Source: Elysia marginata
Lineage: Eukaryota > Mollusca > Gastropoda > Plakobranchidae
NCBI GenBank assembly: GCA_019649035.1
Contig: BMAT01004541.1
Location: 28,583 to 53,914 of the forward strand
Direction of reading: 5' to 3'
Length of the DNA: 25,332 nt
The notes below the pieces were generated by a model. That model was not told where the DNA came from and did no database searches. It saw only the letters and a program-made list of their open reading frames with translations. Below, in pieces: positions 10,013 through 19,735 of the stretch (position 1 is its first letter; every line of letters begins with the position of its first letter). Both the position numbers and the translations under genes were made by a program.

Positions 10013-12449
10013 ATAAACTACTGTATAATTGAGCTGTGACAGCAAAACCTAAACATGGTCAATTTCGTGCCAGAGTTCCGTGCTGTGTCAATGTAACGTG
10101 GGCAATAGTGAAACTTTCCCTTATATCAACATGTAACCTTACTACATTTGTAAATTAGACCGTGTCTACGTACTTTGTAAAACGGCCATGCCTTAGATTA
10201 ATTAACAAGAATACTGGCATGTAGTATGAATGTTTTTTTTTTTTCAAAGAAAAAAAATATTTAACCCCATCCTCCGAGCGAGGGTAGTACTCATTATTTT
10301 GCAAGGAACACATGAGTATCGTAAATTTCCCACGTTGTTGCTAGTAGGAACGTTACCAATGTGCCGGTCGCCATTTAGGCAAATTAAAAAGTCTTTATAA
10401 ATTGGTGGTACGTGAAATTTATGGGCAGTAGTCTCTATGCGTGGATAATCTTTCCTGCGGTCTTTCTCGAAATCTCCTGTCTTTTGCATGTAGTCCAACA
10501 CCTTTGTGGTTAAACTGACCTTCTAAGGGTTTCAGAATACAGACAGTGACACTGCGGTTCCGATGTTACCGTTTACTTACTTTTATTACTGTGGAATACA
10601 AAAAGATTAGGACCGTTACTGATTTTTTACTACTGGCTTATGAACAAGTACTGGTTTAATTATGTGTCAGTGCGTAAGTGAAGTAAGTGAATATGTGTGA
10701 CGCAAGAAGCACATTGTATCTCATCTCTTTTGGTGAAATTATTTTCTAGGTCAACTTTCTCGATACTTAAATTATTGGAAAAGCTAAAGAAGTTTATTAT
10801 AATAGTTCTAAAATTATGTGAAGCCGCTCGTAAAGGAGTATAGGCATATAAAACTTTGAGGTGAAGCAAGAAATATAAAAGTACCCTTTATGTTCAAGTT
10901 TTGAAGACTCAGAGCCAATAGGTATCGGAGACCTGTCAAAGTTTCAAACTGAAGTACAATTAAATGATTAAAAAACATAAAAACAACTAAAAATGAAATC
11001 GCCGGAAACTGCGTACGCATTCTACTAACTGGTTTAGACATTTTTACACCTTATGCTTTAAACTCACATTGAGCGTGATATCCCTATTTGTTGTACATTT
11101 TAAAATACGAAACTAAACACTTGAAAGACCCAGGGAAAGAATATGCATAGCTTTATAAAAAAGAAAATAAAAATCTAAAACAGTTTGGCGAATGTGCATG
11201 TCTTTAATTTTGCTTGCATATGGGCTTAATGTAGTCAATAATTATTAGTATTAAACTAAAGAGAACATAAATTTCAAAGCATGTTTCCCTAAGAAAAAAA
11301 ATAATGCAACAGGTACAGGTATGAGTATTGGGGGGTTCGTCCGTTTGAACAGTTACTTCTAGTTAAGGCTTAAATTGTTGGAATTGTAATAAAAATTTGG
11401 TACGTTACTAAGGTCATATTTAGCCAGCAGGTTCGCGTAATTATTGAGAGTCGAGCAATTTAGGCTGAAGACGATGTACGTCTGGCTTGTTCAATCGTTC
11501 TAAAAAAATCGAAGGACTGGCTATTACTGCTATTATTACTTAACTTATTAAAATGTTGCTTTTTTGGCGCTTAGAAATGGACTGACTCACCCACGCATGT
11601 ATGTCTGGTCTTGTAAGATTATGAGAATCGAGATAAAATGGGAACTAAAGTTGCATAGTCGTGCGTTAAGTGTAGATAAAAAAGGATATTTACAGACTAG
11701 ACTTGCCTATCCTTAAGTTGACAGGTCACTGGGTGATATTACCAGTAATACAAAAGCAACTATCAAGGTGCGTGTTAATAATGTTGCACATGTACTACAT
11801 TGTATCTTGTGTTAACCTACGTTTTAGCTCATTGGCATCAAAGGGCATAGATAGGAAAAACAACTTCACTTAAAATGGGCGTTTGACACCCAAAGGGAAG
11901 TATGAATGATTTAGGATCAGGTTCGGAGCGTCGCTATACATTCAATAGTTTTACAATAACTAAAAAATGACCAATGACACCCTGTCCACTAAAGTTTCAG
12001 GCAGTAAAACTGTAAATAGGAGCCGGACATTACGTAAGCGCTTTCAAGAAACCAAAAGGTTAACTGGCAGTTCTATTTCTACTTTCTAGTGAGATCAGAT
12101 TAAAGCGCAAAATACCCCCCCCCCCATACACACACCCTTTTTTACAGCTGAATCATAACTTTATCAAATCTTTTTGTTTCTGGGATAAAATACTCAAGGC
12201 AAAAGGTTCCGGTGTACATAACAGGCCCTACGTCACCAGGGATCTTTTACATTAAAAAAAAAACGGTCATCCGCATACTCTTAGCTCAGCAACAATGTGC
12301 AGTAAATTTAATTTACTATTTTGCGGGAGCACAAAATTGTTAGCGGTTTAGCGGTAGTTTGTGATATCTGTGCCTAATTAGGTCAAGGCGCTAATCGTTG
12401 GCTACTCTTTTTTTTATCACCATGTTATTATCATAAAACAAAGCAAGAG
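10013..12449. other. Spacer, no supported gene
   Basis: The only frame with a protein-like composition is an 85-codon minus-strand stretch at 10244-10501 that opens with GTG and has no recognised domain. Other frames are short. I see no clear repeat or RNA gene. Confidence 0.45.
12115..12125. repeat. Homopolymer C11
   Basis: A run of eleven C is followed closely by an (AC)n patch (12126-12136). It is a mutable simple repeat. Exact length in the read is uncertain because sequencers slip on such runs. Confidence 0.85.
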
Positions 12450-12566
12450 AGGCGCGCGCACGCCGGCTGGATATTGTCCGGGCAGTGCCTGCCGCCTGTT
12501 ACCTGTATCAGTCTCAAGCGATGCTCAAAGGTCTCTTCGGTGATCCTTACTGCTGCCGGCCAGAGC
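12450..12566. other. CpG-rich islet in AT-rich DNA
   Basis: About 117 bases hold some ten CpG dinucleotides, starting with GGCGCGCGCACGCCGG. They are flanked on both sides by DNA with almost none. A weak 70-codon frame on the minus strand crosses it but shows no domain. It could be a small promoter, a non-coding exon or a fragment of a GC-rich repeat. I cannot tell which. Confidence 0.4.
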
Positions 12567-15500
12567 AATAGCTGACTTGCTAATTCACGGCTGCTGTAAC
12601 TTTTTCTGTGTATAAACACTAAGTTTTCGTTAAAAAATAACAATTGAAGCCTCGTTTTTTTTTTGGTCCCAGCTGGTGTCTTGTCGCTATGATGAAGTTT
12701 GAAATGTAGAGTGTGCTATGCTTGAAGCAGCTGCTATTTGAGACTCGAGTGACAACATATTCTTTTTGATGGATCGCTTGTGTTAACAAAAACCGGTACC
12801 AGGTACTTCAAAAATATTTTTCTTCTCACCTCTACCTGTTCAAAATATGCAAGAGCTACATGTTCCACATCTTGCACTCCTTTTGATACAAATACGTTTT
12901 TCTGTGAAGACTAATACTTTGATTGCAAAGCTTTAAATTTATCGTCTTTGAAAAAAAATCTGGTTCAATTATTCGTTCTATTAATATGTAAGAGTCTCCC
13001 CATCACTGATTGTGCTTACGCAGGCTTTTGTTGAATTGAAGCAGCCTGGTGGCAGTTTACAACCGCAATCAATGGTCTTATACTCTTCTCGAATTTCATG
13101 CTGAGAAGAATAGAAAGCAGTATAAAAAGTATTTTTCTAAGCTGCGTTGTATTCTTTTACAATTCCGAAACTGATAGACGTTAAAAGTGACATTCTTTTA
13201 CTTTTGCATAACCACAGGCTAGTTTGGTACATTGCCCACTCTGCCCCGGGAAGGGGAGGGTATTTTTCTGCATGTGCTTGTATTCATGTTTCACAGATGG
13301 AAAGGTGGTCTTATTTTAGTTCCAGCCTTAGTTTACACCAAACCCTATCAACTCATATCTATGTATAAATAGGCGAAGTCCATGGTAGATTATTACATAG
13401 AGGTGATTGATTAGAAGCATCTGGGATTAAAATTCCATTGTAGTAAACTGATAAAACGTCTCTCACTGTCTCAGGTACTTTTGCTATTGTCTCAATTTCA
13501 TTTTACCGTACCGATTTGAACAATGAAATTATAAACAACAATTAAAAACCAACCCACCACCACCTTAAGAAGAAATTTGATGGTACATGTATTGAGATTA
13601 AAAGAAAGCATTGGAAAGCTGCAAAGCCTAGTTTTAGGCTAATACATGTCGTAAGTAGGTTTGTTACAAAGTGGAAATCACTTGCCCAAATCTTTGGAAA
13701 CAAAATGCACTCTATGTGACTCATATTGTTATTCCTGTACCAACATTTTTCAATTTTTATTTAAAATAGTTTTTTTTAATTATTGTTTACCAACTGCTAC
13801 TGAATGAGCTTGAACTTCAGTGAGATAATTTCCAGGCTTTTGAGTCTTTGAATAATGCGGGAGTCTTGCTATAGATATTGAAAATGTAGTATGGTACACA
13901 ACTTACATGTATACTTTTACTTATTGTTTTATATGTGGTAGGGTAGTACATGAACAATTAACTGCCAGCGACAAATTGTTTTCTTTTTTTTTTTAATTGT
14001 CATAATTCACAGTGACTGCCCTTAACTGTGGCATTTGGTATAGCATAGACTCAATATCTCTACCAGTGCTAGAATTTGTAAATACCAGTCGGTAATCATA
14101 CAGGTTTTTTTTTTCATTCTTGACTGCAGTCCTACTATTCCATTTTGGAAAATGGAAGGTCAGTGAAAGGTCTGTCGGCAAGATTGTTTTGTCCTTGTTT
14201 ACAGTCATTATGTTTTATACATTTTTAAGTTGCCATTGGGTTGATATTTTGAATACCTTTCTGGGAAAATAGTGATAAAAATTCAGAGATATTATTGCGA
14301 CAAAAATTAAATTTTTTTCAATTATCTTATTACATGTTGATGTATAATCGAGCTTAAGTCTAAACTGTCATTAACTTTTTCTTCGATACAAGACAATCCA
14401 GAGTTTTAAAAAAAATTCTGTTTTAAAGCTGGAGTCTCTATAGATTTACAGCCATATTTCTAAAATTAAATTAGGTCTAATTCTTAAAGAACACTGTTTG
14501 ACATTTAAAATTAGAATAGGCACCAACATCTAGATTTAGACTTAAAGGCTAGCCTTTGTTATTTATCAAAGCTAAATGGCGTGTTTAATAAAGCAATTTC
14601 TTTTGTAATTCTAGAAAGTTACACTGGCAAAACAATAAAATTAAAAACTTTCTTCGTGGACCTTTTCTTGGAAAGTTCTCTTCTTGGGAATAGAAGTTAT
14701 TTTGTCTAAAGTGTAAACATATGGAACATAAAAACTTGGGCTTCAAGGGTATTTTAGGGTATTTGGTGTGAAGATGTAAACTTTCAAATTAATTGATAAA
14801 AAAACTGTTTATGGGCTTCTATATTGACTACTCTGCGCCCTTAGCTCAGAAAGTGTCTTATTTTGCCTATCTGTTGCCACGGTAAGAAGAAAAAATGGTA
14901 GCCGTCTTGGATTTCAAGGTTACTTTCTAGGCTTTGCTTTGTTTTTATATTTTAAAGTAGAACTTTGAAACTCAATATGCTAATTAAAGAAATGTATGAC
15001 AAATACTTTGTCAACAGAAATTTGCAAAGTTCCACGTAATTAGCTAAAATTACATTTTTTAAAAATTAAACTTATCTTGTTTGCTTTACAAATTTGTGTT
15101 ATTTCATAATTGCTCTTTACAAAGGATAAATATAAATTTAAATGTTGCAAAAGCATTTTAACAAAATAAAAACAAACCCCTAAGCTTCATTTCAAACCAA
15201 CAGTACAAAATTTGTACAACTACAAGTGATTGATTTTTTGTGTTCCGATTTGCTTTTATGCTATCAGTGTTACATGTATTAAACTCATTTTGATGAAAAG
15301 TTGTGACCTTTTTGTTAAAAGTTTGGGTGTATGTAGCAATAAAAAATTACCAGACCGCAGGGAGAACCATCAACATCATAGAACACCGAAAGAGTAATTT
15401 CAATCCAATAATAGCCACGAATGCAGCTTAATATGCAGAATTCTGGAACATAAAAAATAACAGAAAGAAAGGGAACTGTTGGTCAGCATTTACACACCAA

Positions 15501-16160
15501 TGAAATCGAAGCTATGCCTAGATTTAGATATTTTTTTACAAGCATTCTATACTAAGAGTAAGATTGAAAACTAGACAGAAATATAGAACTTGTTAGTTTT
15601 AAGCTATAATCAGCACATCAACATTTTGACATTTTATTCTTTTGTGCTCTAACTAAGCATGAAAATTGAACATTAGCAAAGCTATTTGTCGATTTAATCA
15701 TAGTTAATTTTCACTGTTCCAAAAAGGGGCAGGTTGTCAAGTTTACGCAAAAAGACTTAAGCTTGGAAACACTGAATGAGACAGGGCTTGCTAAATTAAC
15801 TGTTCAGTGTTCAGTCAATCATTTAATCACTGGCTATGGTTCTTTTAAACTCTGTATAGTTACCTTGAACGTGATATTTTCAATCCAGTTCTGTGTCATC
15901 CATTATTTTATATTTTCCTTCCTCTGTCCATGCATTGTCTATTCAACCATTTGGTCTTTCAAAACTTAATGCGTCTGTAATGGGTATGAGTGATATTTTT
16001 TCCTTAAGTGACTTTTTACTCTGCTATTGTCTTTACTTCCTCTCCATAACTGTTGCTGTTCAACTCATAGAGGCTCAGGTCAATATTTAACAAAAACATG
16101 TATGTAAGTTATAATATAAATGTTATTCTTTATGTGATAATTTGGTTTAGTATATATAAG
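12567..16160. other. AT-rich DNA upstream of the receptor exon, probably intronic or promoter
   Basis: I see no domain-bearing frame. The hydrophobic frames at 15763-16090 come from T-rich DNA. Donor-like words at 14882 (GTAAGA) and 16104 (GTAAGT) are candidates for the intron that ends at 16182. A GCCGTCTTGGATTT word at 14901-14914 resembles a motif seen in many invertebrate repeats. Confidence 0.4.
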
Positions 16161-16182
16161 TCCTTCTTTTTCTATTCCTCAG
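16161..16182 (+). other. Putative 3' splice site of a 5'UTR intron upstream of the receptor CDS
   Basis: A pyrimidine-rich run ends in CCTCAG, giving an intron end at 16182 and an exon start at 16183, 146 bases before the receptor ATG. This is a textbook acceptor, and the receptor exon would then carry the whole CDS. Two donor-like words lie upstream: GTAAGT at 16104 (a 79-base intron, short) and CACG|GTAAGA with the intron starting at 14882 (about 1.3 kb). The true partner could also be much further away, for example in the CpG-richer 8.2-9.1 kb segment. This is inferred from sequence pattern only. Confidence 0.5.
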
Positions 16183-16205
16183 GTGAAACAAGCAAGCCCA
16201 GACCT

Positions 16206-16274
16206 ATGAATTTGATGCACGTACTCTATGCCTTGATCTTGTCTAAGGAGGTGAAAGGAACACAACCGTCTTGA
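16206..16274 (+). promoter_or_regulatory. Upstream ORF of 22 codons in the receptor 5' leader
   Basis: An ATG at 16206 opens a 22-codon frame (begins MNLMHVLYALILSK) that closes at TGA 16272-16274, 54 bases before the receptor ATG. It lies wholly inside the inferred leader exon. Such uORFs commonly lower translation of the main frame or make it conditional on re-initiation. The peptide is hydrophobic at its start but resembles nothing I know, so a regulatory rather than peptide role is more likely. It matters only if the transcript starts upstream of 16206, which the inferred splice acceptor suggests. Confidence 0.4.
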
Positions 16275-16279
16275 AAAAA

Positions 16280-16288
16280 ATGTTCTGA
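16280..16288 (+). promoter_or_regulatory. Minimal two-codon upstream ORF (ATG TTC TGA)
   Basis: A second upstream ATG lies six bases after the longer uORF and is followed by one Phe codon and a stop. The A-run before the ATG gives A at -3, a favourable context. Near-minimal uORFs can hold ribosomes at a stop codon while initiation is still recent. Here it lies 41 bases before the receptor start. The effect is an inference. Confidence 0.3.
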
Positions 16289-16328
16289 TTATATTTTACT
16301 TTAAGTGACCTAGCCCTGCATCCTCATT

Positions 16329-17690
16329 ATGTCTGAGCAATATTTACCAGATTCTGAGGGAGAACGATCAAAGTTTCGAGAGCTTACACAAAGTGTCCTC
16401 GTGACATGCATTTTGATGAGCTTCATTACCCTCGTGGGTGTAACAGGCAACAGCCTCATGCTCCGAGCCTACATTAAGTACAAAAAGTTACGCACTAACT
16501 TTTACACAGTCTTCTGTAGTCTCAGCATTGCTGACACAATTTTTTTGCTCGTGGCTGCACCTAACTTCATAATAGATTCCACCCTCACAGATTCTAGCGA
16601 GGGCTGGTGCAAGTTTAGCAACTACCTGATGGATGCTTGCAACTTCACTTCCTCCTACCTGCTTGTTGTTCTTGCCGTTCTGAGGGCTATACTGCTGACC
16701 AACAGGAATGCGAGGCACCAGCCACAACCCTGGCATCTTGCTATTCTCAGTTGTGCTATCTATGTAATTGCTTTTGCAACTTCTATCCCCATTATAGAAA
16801 CATTTATATACTTTGCAGGTCAGTGTCACTTGAACACTGATTTTAGTGACAATGCAAGGGTAATGGATGAGTGGCTCAAATCTCTGTTTTCTGTGTTTCT
16901 TCCCTTGGGGATGATGATTGTAGTGCATTTTGTAGCTCACAAATTAGGCAAACGGTATTTTTCAGACAGCTACTCTCCAAGAGAAAAAGAAAAATCACGT
17001 CTTGTGATAACCATAATTGTGACATTTACCATTTGTCAACTTCCTCTTCGAATTGTTAACCTGTATTTCAAGCATAACTTTGACTATGCTGGTCAACAGG
17101 CTTTTGACCCTGAGGACAGTTTTCTAACTGAGAACCATGATTATGATACAATGAACGACATAGAATTTGATGTAATATTTCAAAAATTCATAACTGCTCA
17201 GAGTTACGCAAAATGTCTCTGGAGTTTAGACAAGGCAATAAGACCGATACTTTACTCCAAGTTAGCTTCTGATCTCTGTGAAGCGTTTGACGAGGTGATA
17301 AATTGCACCTATTGCTCAAGGGCTTATTTTCAAAAACCACTGTATGACCAACCTGCAGCTGGACCAGTGGCTGTAGATGGAGCCGACCAGATAAATGGGC
17401 ATGCTACTCACAGCACTCAAGATATAGAAGTGACAGGGACAGAAAGCCAAACCATTTTGACGGAGAGTGTTGAGGTGCATAATTTTGAGGGCTGTGATGA
17501 TTTTTTTGATGAAGGTTATGGAGAGTCTAATAGTTCCTCAAGTGGGGGCAGTACCAGCAATAGCAAGAGTGGCAACAATGAATACAGCTTAAATCGTCTG
17601 GTTTCCACCTCTTCTTCAGCTTCTGCCACTTCCCAAACCCCCTTGGTGAACCAAACTGAAACTTCTGAATATCTGGATGATGTTGTCTAG
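16329..17690 (+). CDS. Class A (rhodopsin-like) seven-transmembrane GPCR, divergent orphan, single coding exon
   Basis: A plasma-membrane receptor of 453 residues, expected to signal through heterotrimeric G proteins. Approximate helices: TM1 22-47, TM2 58-83, TM3 93-124, TM4 135-160, TM5 181-206, TM6 222-247, TM7 283-310, helix 8 311-322. Landmarks seen: N41 (1.50), D69 (2.50) in SLSIAD, W93, C94 (3.25) with C166 in ECL2, R119 (3.50), W135 (4.50), P192 (5.50), E219 (6.30), F233 (6.44), P239 (6.50), P306 (7.50) and Y309 (7.53). Changed: DRY reads LRA, CWxP reads CQLP, NPxxY reads RPILY. The N-terminus is short (about 21 residues), with no signal peptide or N-glycosylation sequon. The third intracellular loop is short, and ECL3 (248-286) is long and acidic. 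The tail of about 130 residues has Cys326/Cys329 (possible palmitoylation), Ser/Asn clusters and a DDVV end. The start has A at -3, and an in-frame TAG lies at 16311-16313. The overall look suggests a peptide-type receptor, but the ligand and subfamily are not recognised. Confidence 0.93.
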   Translation: MSEQYLPDSEGERSKFRELTQSVLVTCILMSFITLVGVTGNSLMLRAYIKYKKLRTNFYTVFCSLSIADTIFLLVAAPNFIIDSTLTDSSEGWCKFSNYLMDACNFTSSYLLVVLAVLRAILLTNRNARHQPQPWHLAILSCAIYVIAFATSIPIIETFIYFAGQCHLNTDFSDNARVMDEWLKSLFSVFLPLGMMIVVHFVAHKLGKRYFSDSYSPREKEKSRLVITIIVTFTICQLPLRIVNLYFKHNFDYAGQQAFDPEDSFLTENHDYDTMNDIEFDVIFQKFITAQSYAKCLWSLDKAIRPILYSKLASDLCEAFDEVINCTYCSRAYFQKPLYDQPAAGPVAVDGADQINGHATHSTQDIEVTGTESQTILTESVEVHNFEGCDDFFDEGYGESNSSSSGGSTSNSKSGNNEYSLNRLVSTSSSASATSQTPLVNQTETSEYLDDVV

Positions 17691-18330
17691 GCATCTCTGC
17701 AAATCTCAGTTATACCCAATTGTTTACTCCAGGAACATAAAACTACCTGTGTAGATTTCCTACATACTTCTCATCTTCTTTTTGAAAGGATTTTTCAATT
17801 CAGATAGTTTCCAATGCCAGAGGTTTAGACTTCAGTTTATTACATTTCCAAAGGCAGACAGCTATGAAAACACAGAGAATTGATCTGTATCTGCTTTTTT
17901 TATAACTAAAAAAGTTTTAGTAAAACTTATGTAAAAACAATTAACTTTTTTATGCCAGTCTACCTTGGTGCGAACGTACTTGACGACCTGTCAGACACAT
18001 GTGTTTGCCCAAAATGTAAAAATATATTCAGCAAAAGAAATGTTTTGTTGAGAACCACATGAAGTTAATGAACTTGCTGGACACTGGTGACTGGCTCATC
18101 CTTACTGAGTCTGAGGAAAAAGATGCTTTATGGTCTGTGTACAGTTTTCATATTGCACAGAAAACATTGTGATCAGTCGTTTTGGAGATATTTTCTTAGA
18201 ATCACTTTATCATTGTTTAAATATCAGTTGAGCTCATGTAAAAAAAAAAGACCTGTAAATTTTTAATGTCTTGGTCATTGTTGTCTGTTTAAGTTTAATA
18301 ATAAATAGTTAATTTTTCTGTTTTTCTGCA
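17691..18330 (+). other. Probable 3'UTR of the receptor gene
   Basis: This AT-rich stretch runs from the receptor stop codon to the first convincing poly(A) signal. It has no long frame on either strand. The estimate of about 640 bases is a minimum, since other AATAAA words occur further on and a longer alternative end is possible. Confidence 0.5.
18300..18305 (+). terminator. Candidate poly(A) signal AATAAA for the receptor mRNA
   Basis: A canonical AATAAA lies about 610 bases after the stop codon. A T-rich downstream element (TTTTTCTGTTTTTCTG, about 18314-18329) follows within 10-25 bases. That spacing suits cleavage near 18315-18335. It is the first canonical hexamer after the CDS with a good downstream element. 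Confidence 0.45.
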
Positions 18331-18553
18331 ATGCTTGACACAAGACTGTCATGTGATTATTTGTTTAAAAAGACCCAATTTCCAACTTGAATGCATTTCT
18401 CCTTTTAACCTAATGCTTACAAAAACAATAATTGCCTTTTTGGTCATCATTTCTACCTCTTTATTAATTGAACTAAATCAGTAAATGTAACTGTAAGCTC
18501 ACTATATCTTCATAAACAAACAAGTTTTTATATATGACAGTTAATTAAAAGAA

Positions 18554-18569
18554 AAAGTCCATGGACTTT
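18554..18569. repeat. Perfect 16-bp palindrome
   Basis: AAAGTCCATGGACTTT is fully self-complementary. It lies about 860 bases after the receptor stop, so it would be in the mRNA only if the distal poly(A) signal is used. In RNA it could form a 6-bp stem with a CATG loop, or pair between two molecules. Confidence 0.6.
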
Positions 18570-19725
18570 ATAACTTCTTCAAATGACTTCAAATCTGTGT
18601 CAAATCTATTATTAAACAAAAATTTTTTAGCATGTAGGTAGGTGTATGATTGTTTAAACTGTTGATGAAAGAAAAGAAAATCTCAGACATTGTTTGTGTA
18701 TATATAAAATGTAAATATTACTTTCAGTCTCTCTTATTTAGTTGTTAATTTTATAAACTGTAGGAGTTCCATCACTTTAGTTTTGAGAAGAAATTTATCA
18801 TAAAACCCAGGTAGGACAAAAGAATAGTTATTCTATACGAATTTCATGCAAGAATATTATCATTTCAAATTTTTTGTTGTTCACAAAAAATAGAATTTGA
18901 TTGATTTTTCTCTTTTGTCTTTTTTTCTTCTGCAACATAAACTACAAAAGATATTGCTATGTCATGTGCATTACAGTCATTCCACAAATGCCAAGCCCGA
19001 AGTCGTTTTTCATAAATAAGCACTGGCTGTTATGTCAAAGTGCTGGCTTGCCAACACTTTTTTGTATTAGCATCTTACTAGAAATAATTGAAATATTTGA
19101 TTCAGTATGGCAATAATGTTTGCTGTTAGACATGTATACACTCTCTTTTTTTTTATAACATTAGTGGACAGAGTTTGATAGTTTTTAAGCTTGTTTTATA
19201 TTAAAAAAGAAATTTGGAGTGAAAATCGGAAAATAACTTTTATAGAACTACATTGCAATTTTTTTGCTGCAAGTTTACATAAGTTGCAATTTAACGCTAT
19301 AGAAAGATGCCATGCATTTATACGCTAGAAATGTGTGTTTTAATTTTATGTCATTTTCGAGGTGTAAATTCTCAAAAAAGAACTTCCCGTTTGTATGGCT
19401 GAGTTCAAGGGTTAAATTTAATTAAAAAGGATATGAAAGCTATAAGAATTTTTTACTACTTTATGTGTTGATTGCTGCTTGTATAATTTTACTCTTAAAT
19501 ATATATTTCATGCTCCTCGTATATACAATCAACCTCTATAATGCCTTTAGATAGCATTTCTGTTGATCACCATTAGCGTTTTGACTATTTTTGGACTCTC
19601 TCTTTTAGCCATATTACCAATCATGTGGTAAAGTAGCCTTTTTTCTCTTTTGGATTGTTCTTATTTCTAAGTATTTTGAAGGGGAGATTGACTGAACATT
19701 TATTTTGTTCAAGTAAAAGTTGAAA

Positions 19726-19735
19726 AATAAATAAA
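19726..19735 (+). terminator. Alternative poly(A) signal, overlapping AATAAATAAA
   Basis: Two overlapping canonical hexamers lie about 2.0 kb after the receptor stop. The downstream T/GT-rich element is weaker than at 18300. It could serve a long 3'UTR form. The span between the two signals contains a TGTAAATA word at 18710-18717, which matches the Pumilio consensus UGUANAUA. Confidence 0.25.

Noticed and set aside
11325-11345. GGGTTCGTCC as a possible tRNA B-box
   Set aside because: I found no matching A-box at the right distance and no cloverleaf arms.
15763-16090. Two overlapping hydrophobic frames just before the receptor
   Set aside because: The hydrophobicity follows from T-rich DNA, the starts are non-ATG, and the frames end before the inferred splice acceptor.
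16488-16940. 150-codon frame on the minus strand inside the receptor CDS
   Set aside because: It is the antisense shadow of a well-supported receptor frame and shows no domain.
16637-17059. Two further plus-strand frames of 62-67 codons inside the receptor CDS
   Set aside because: They are out-of-frame shadows of the receptor with no motifs of their own.
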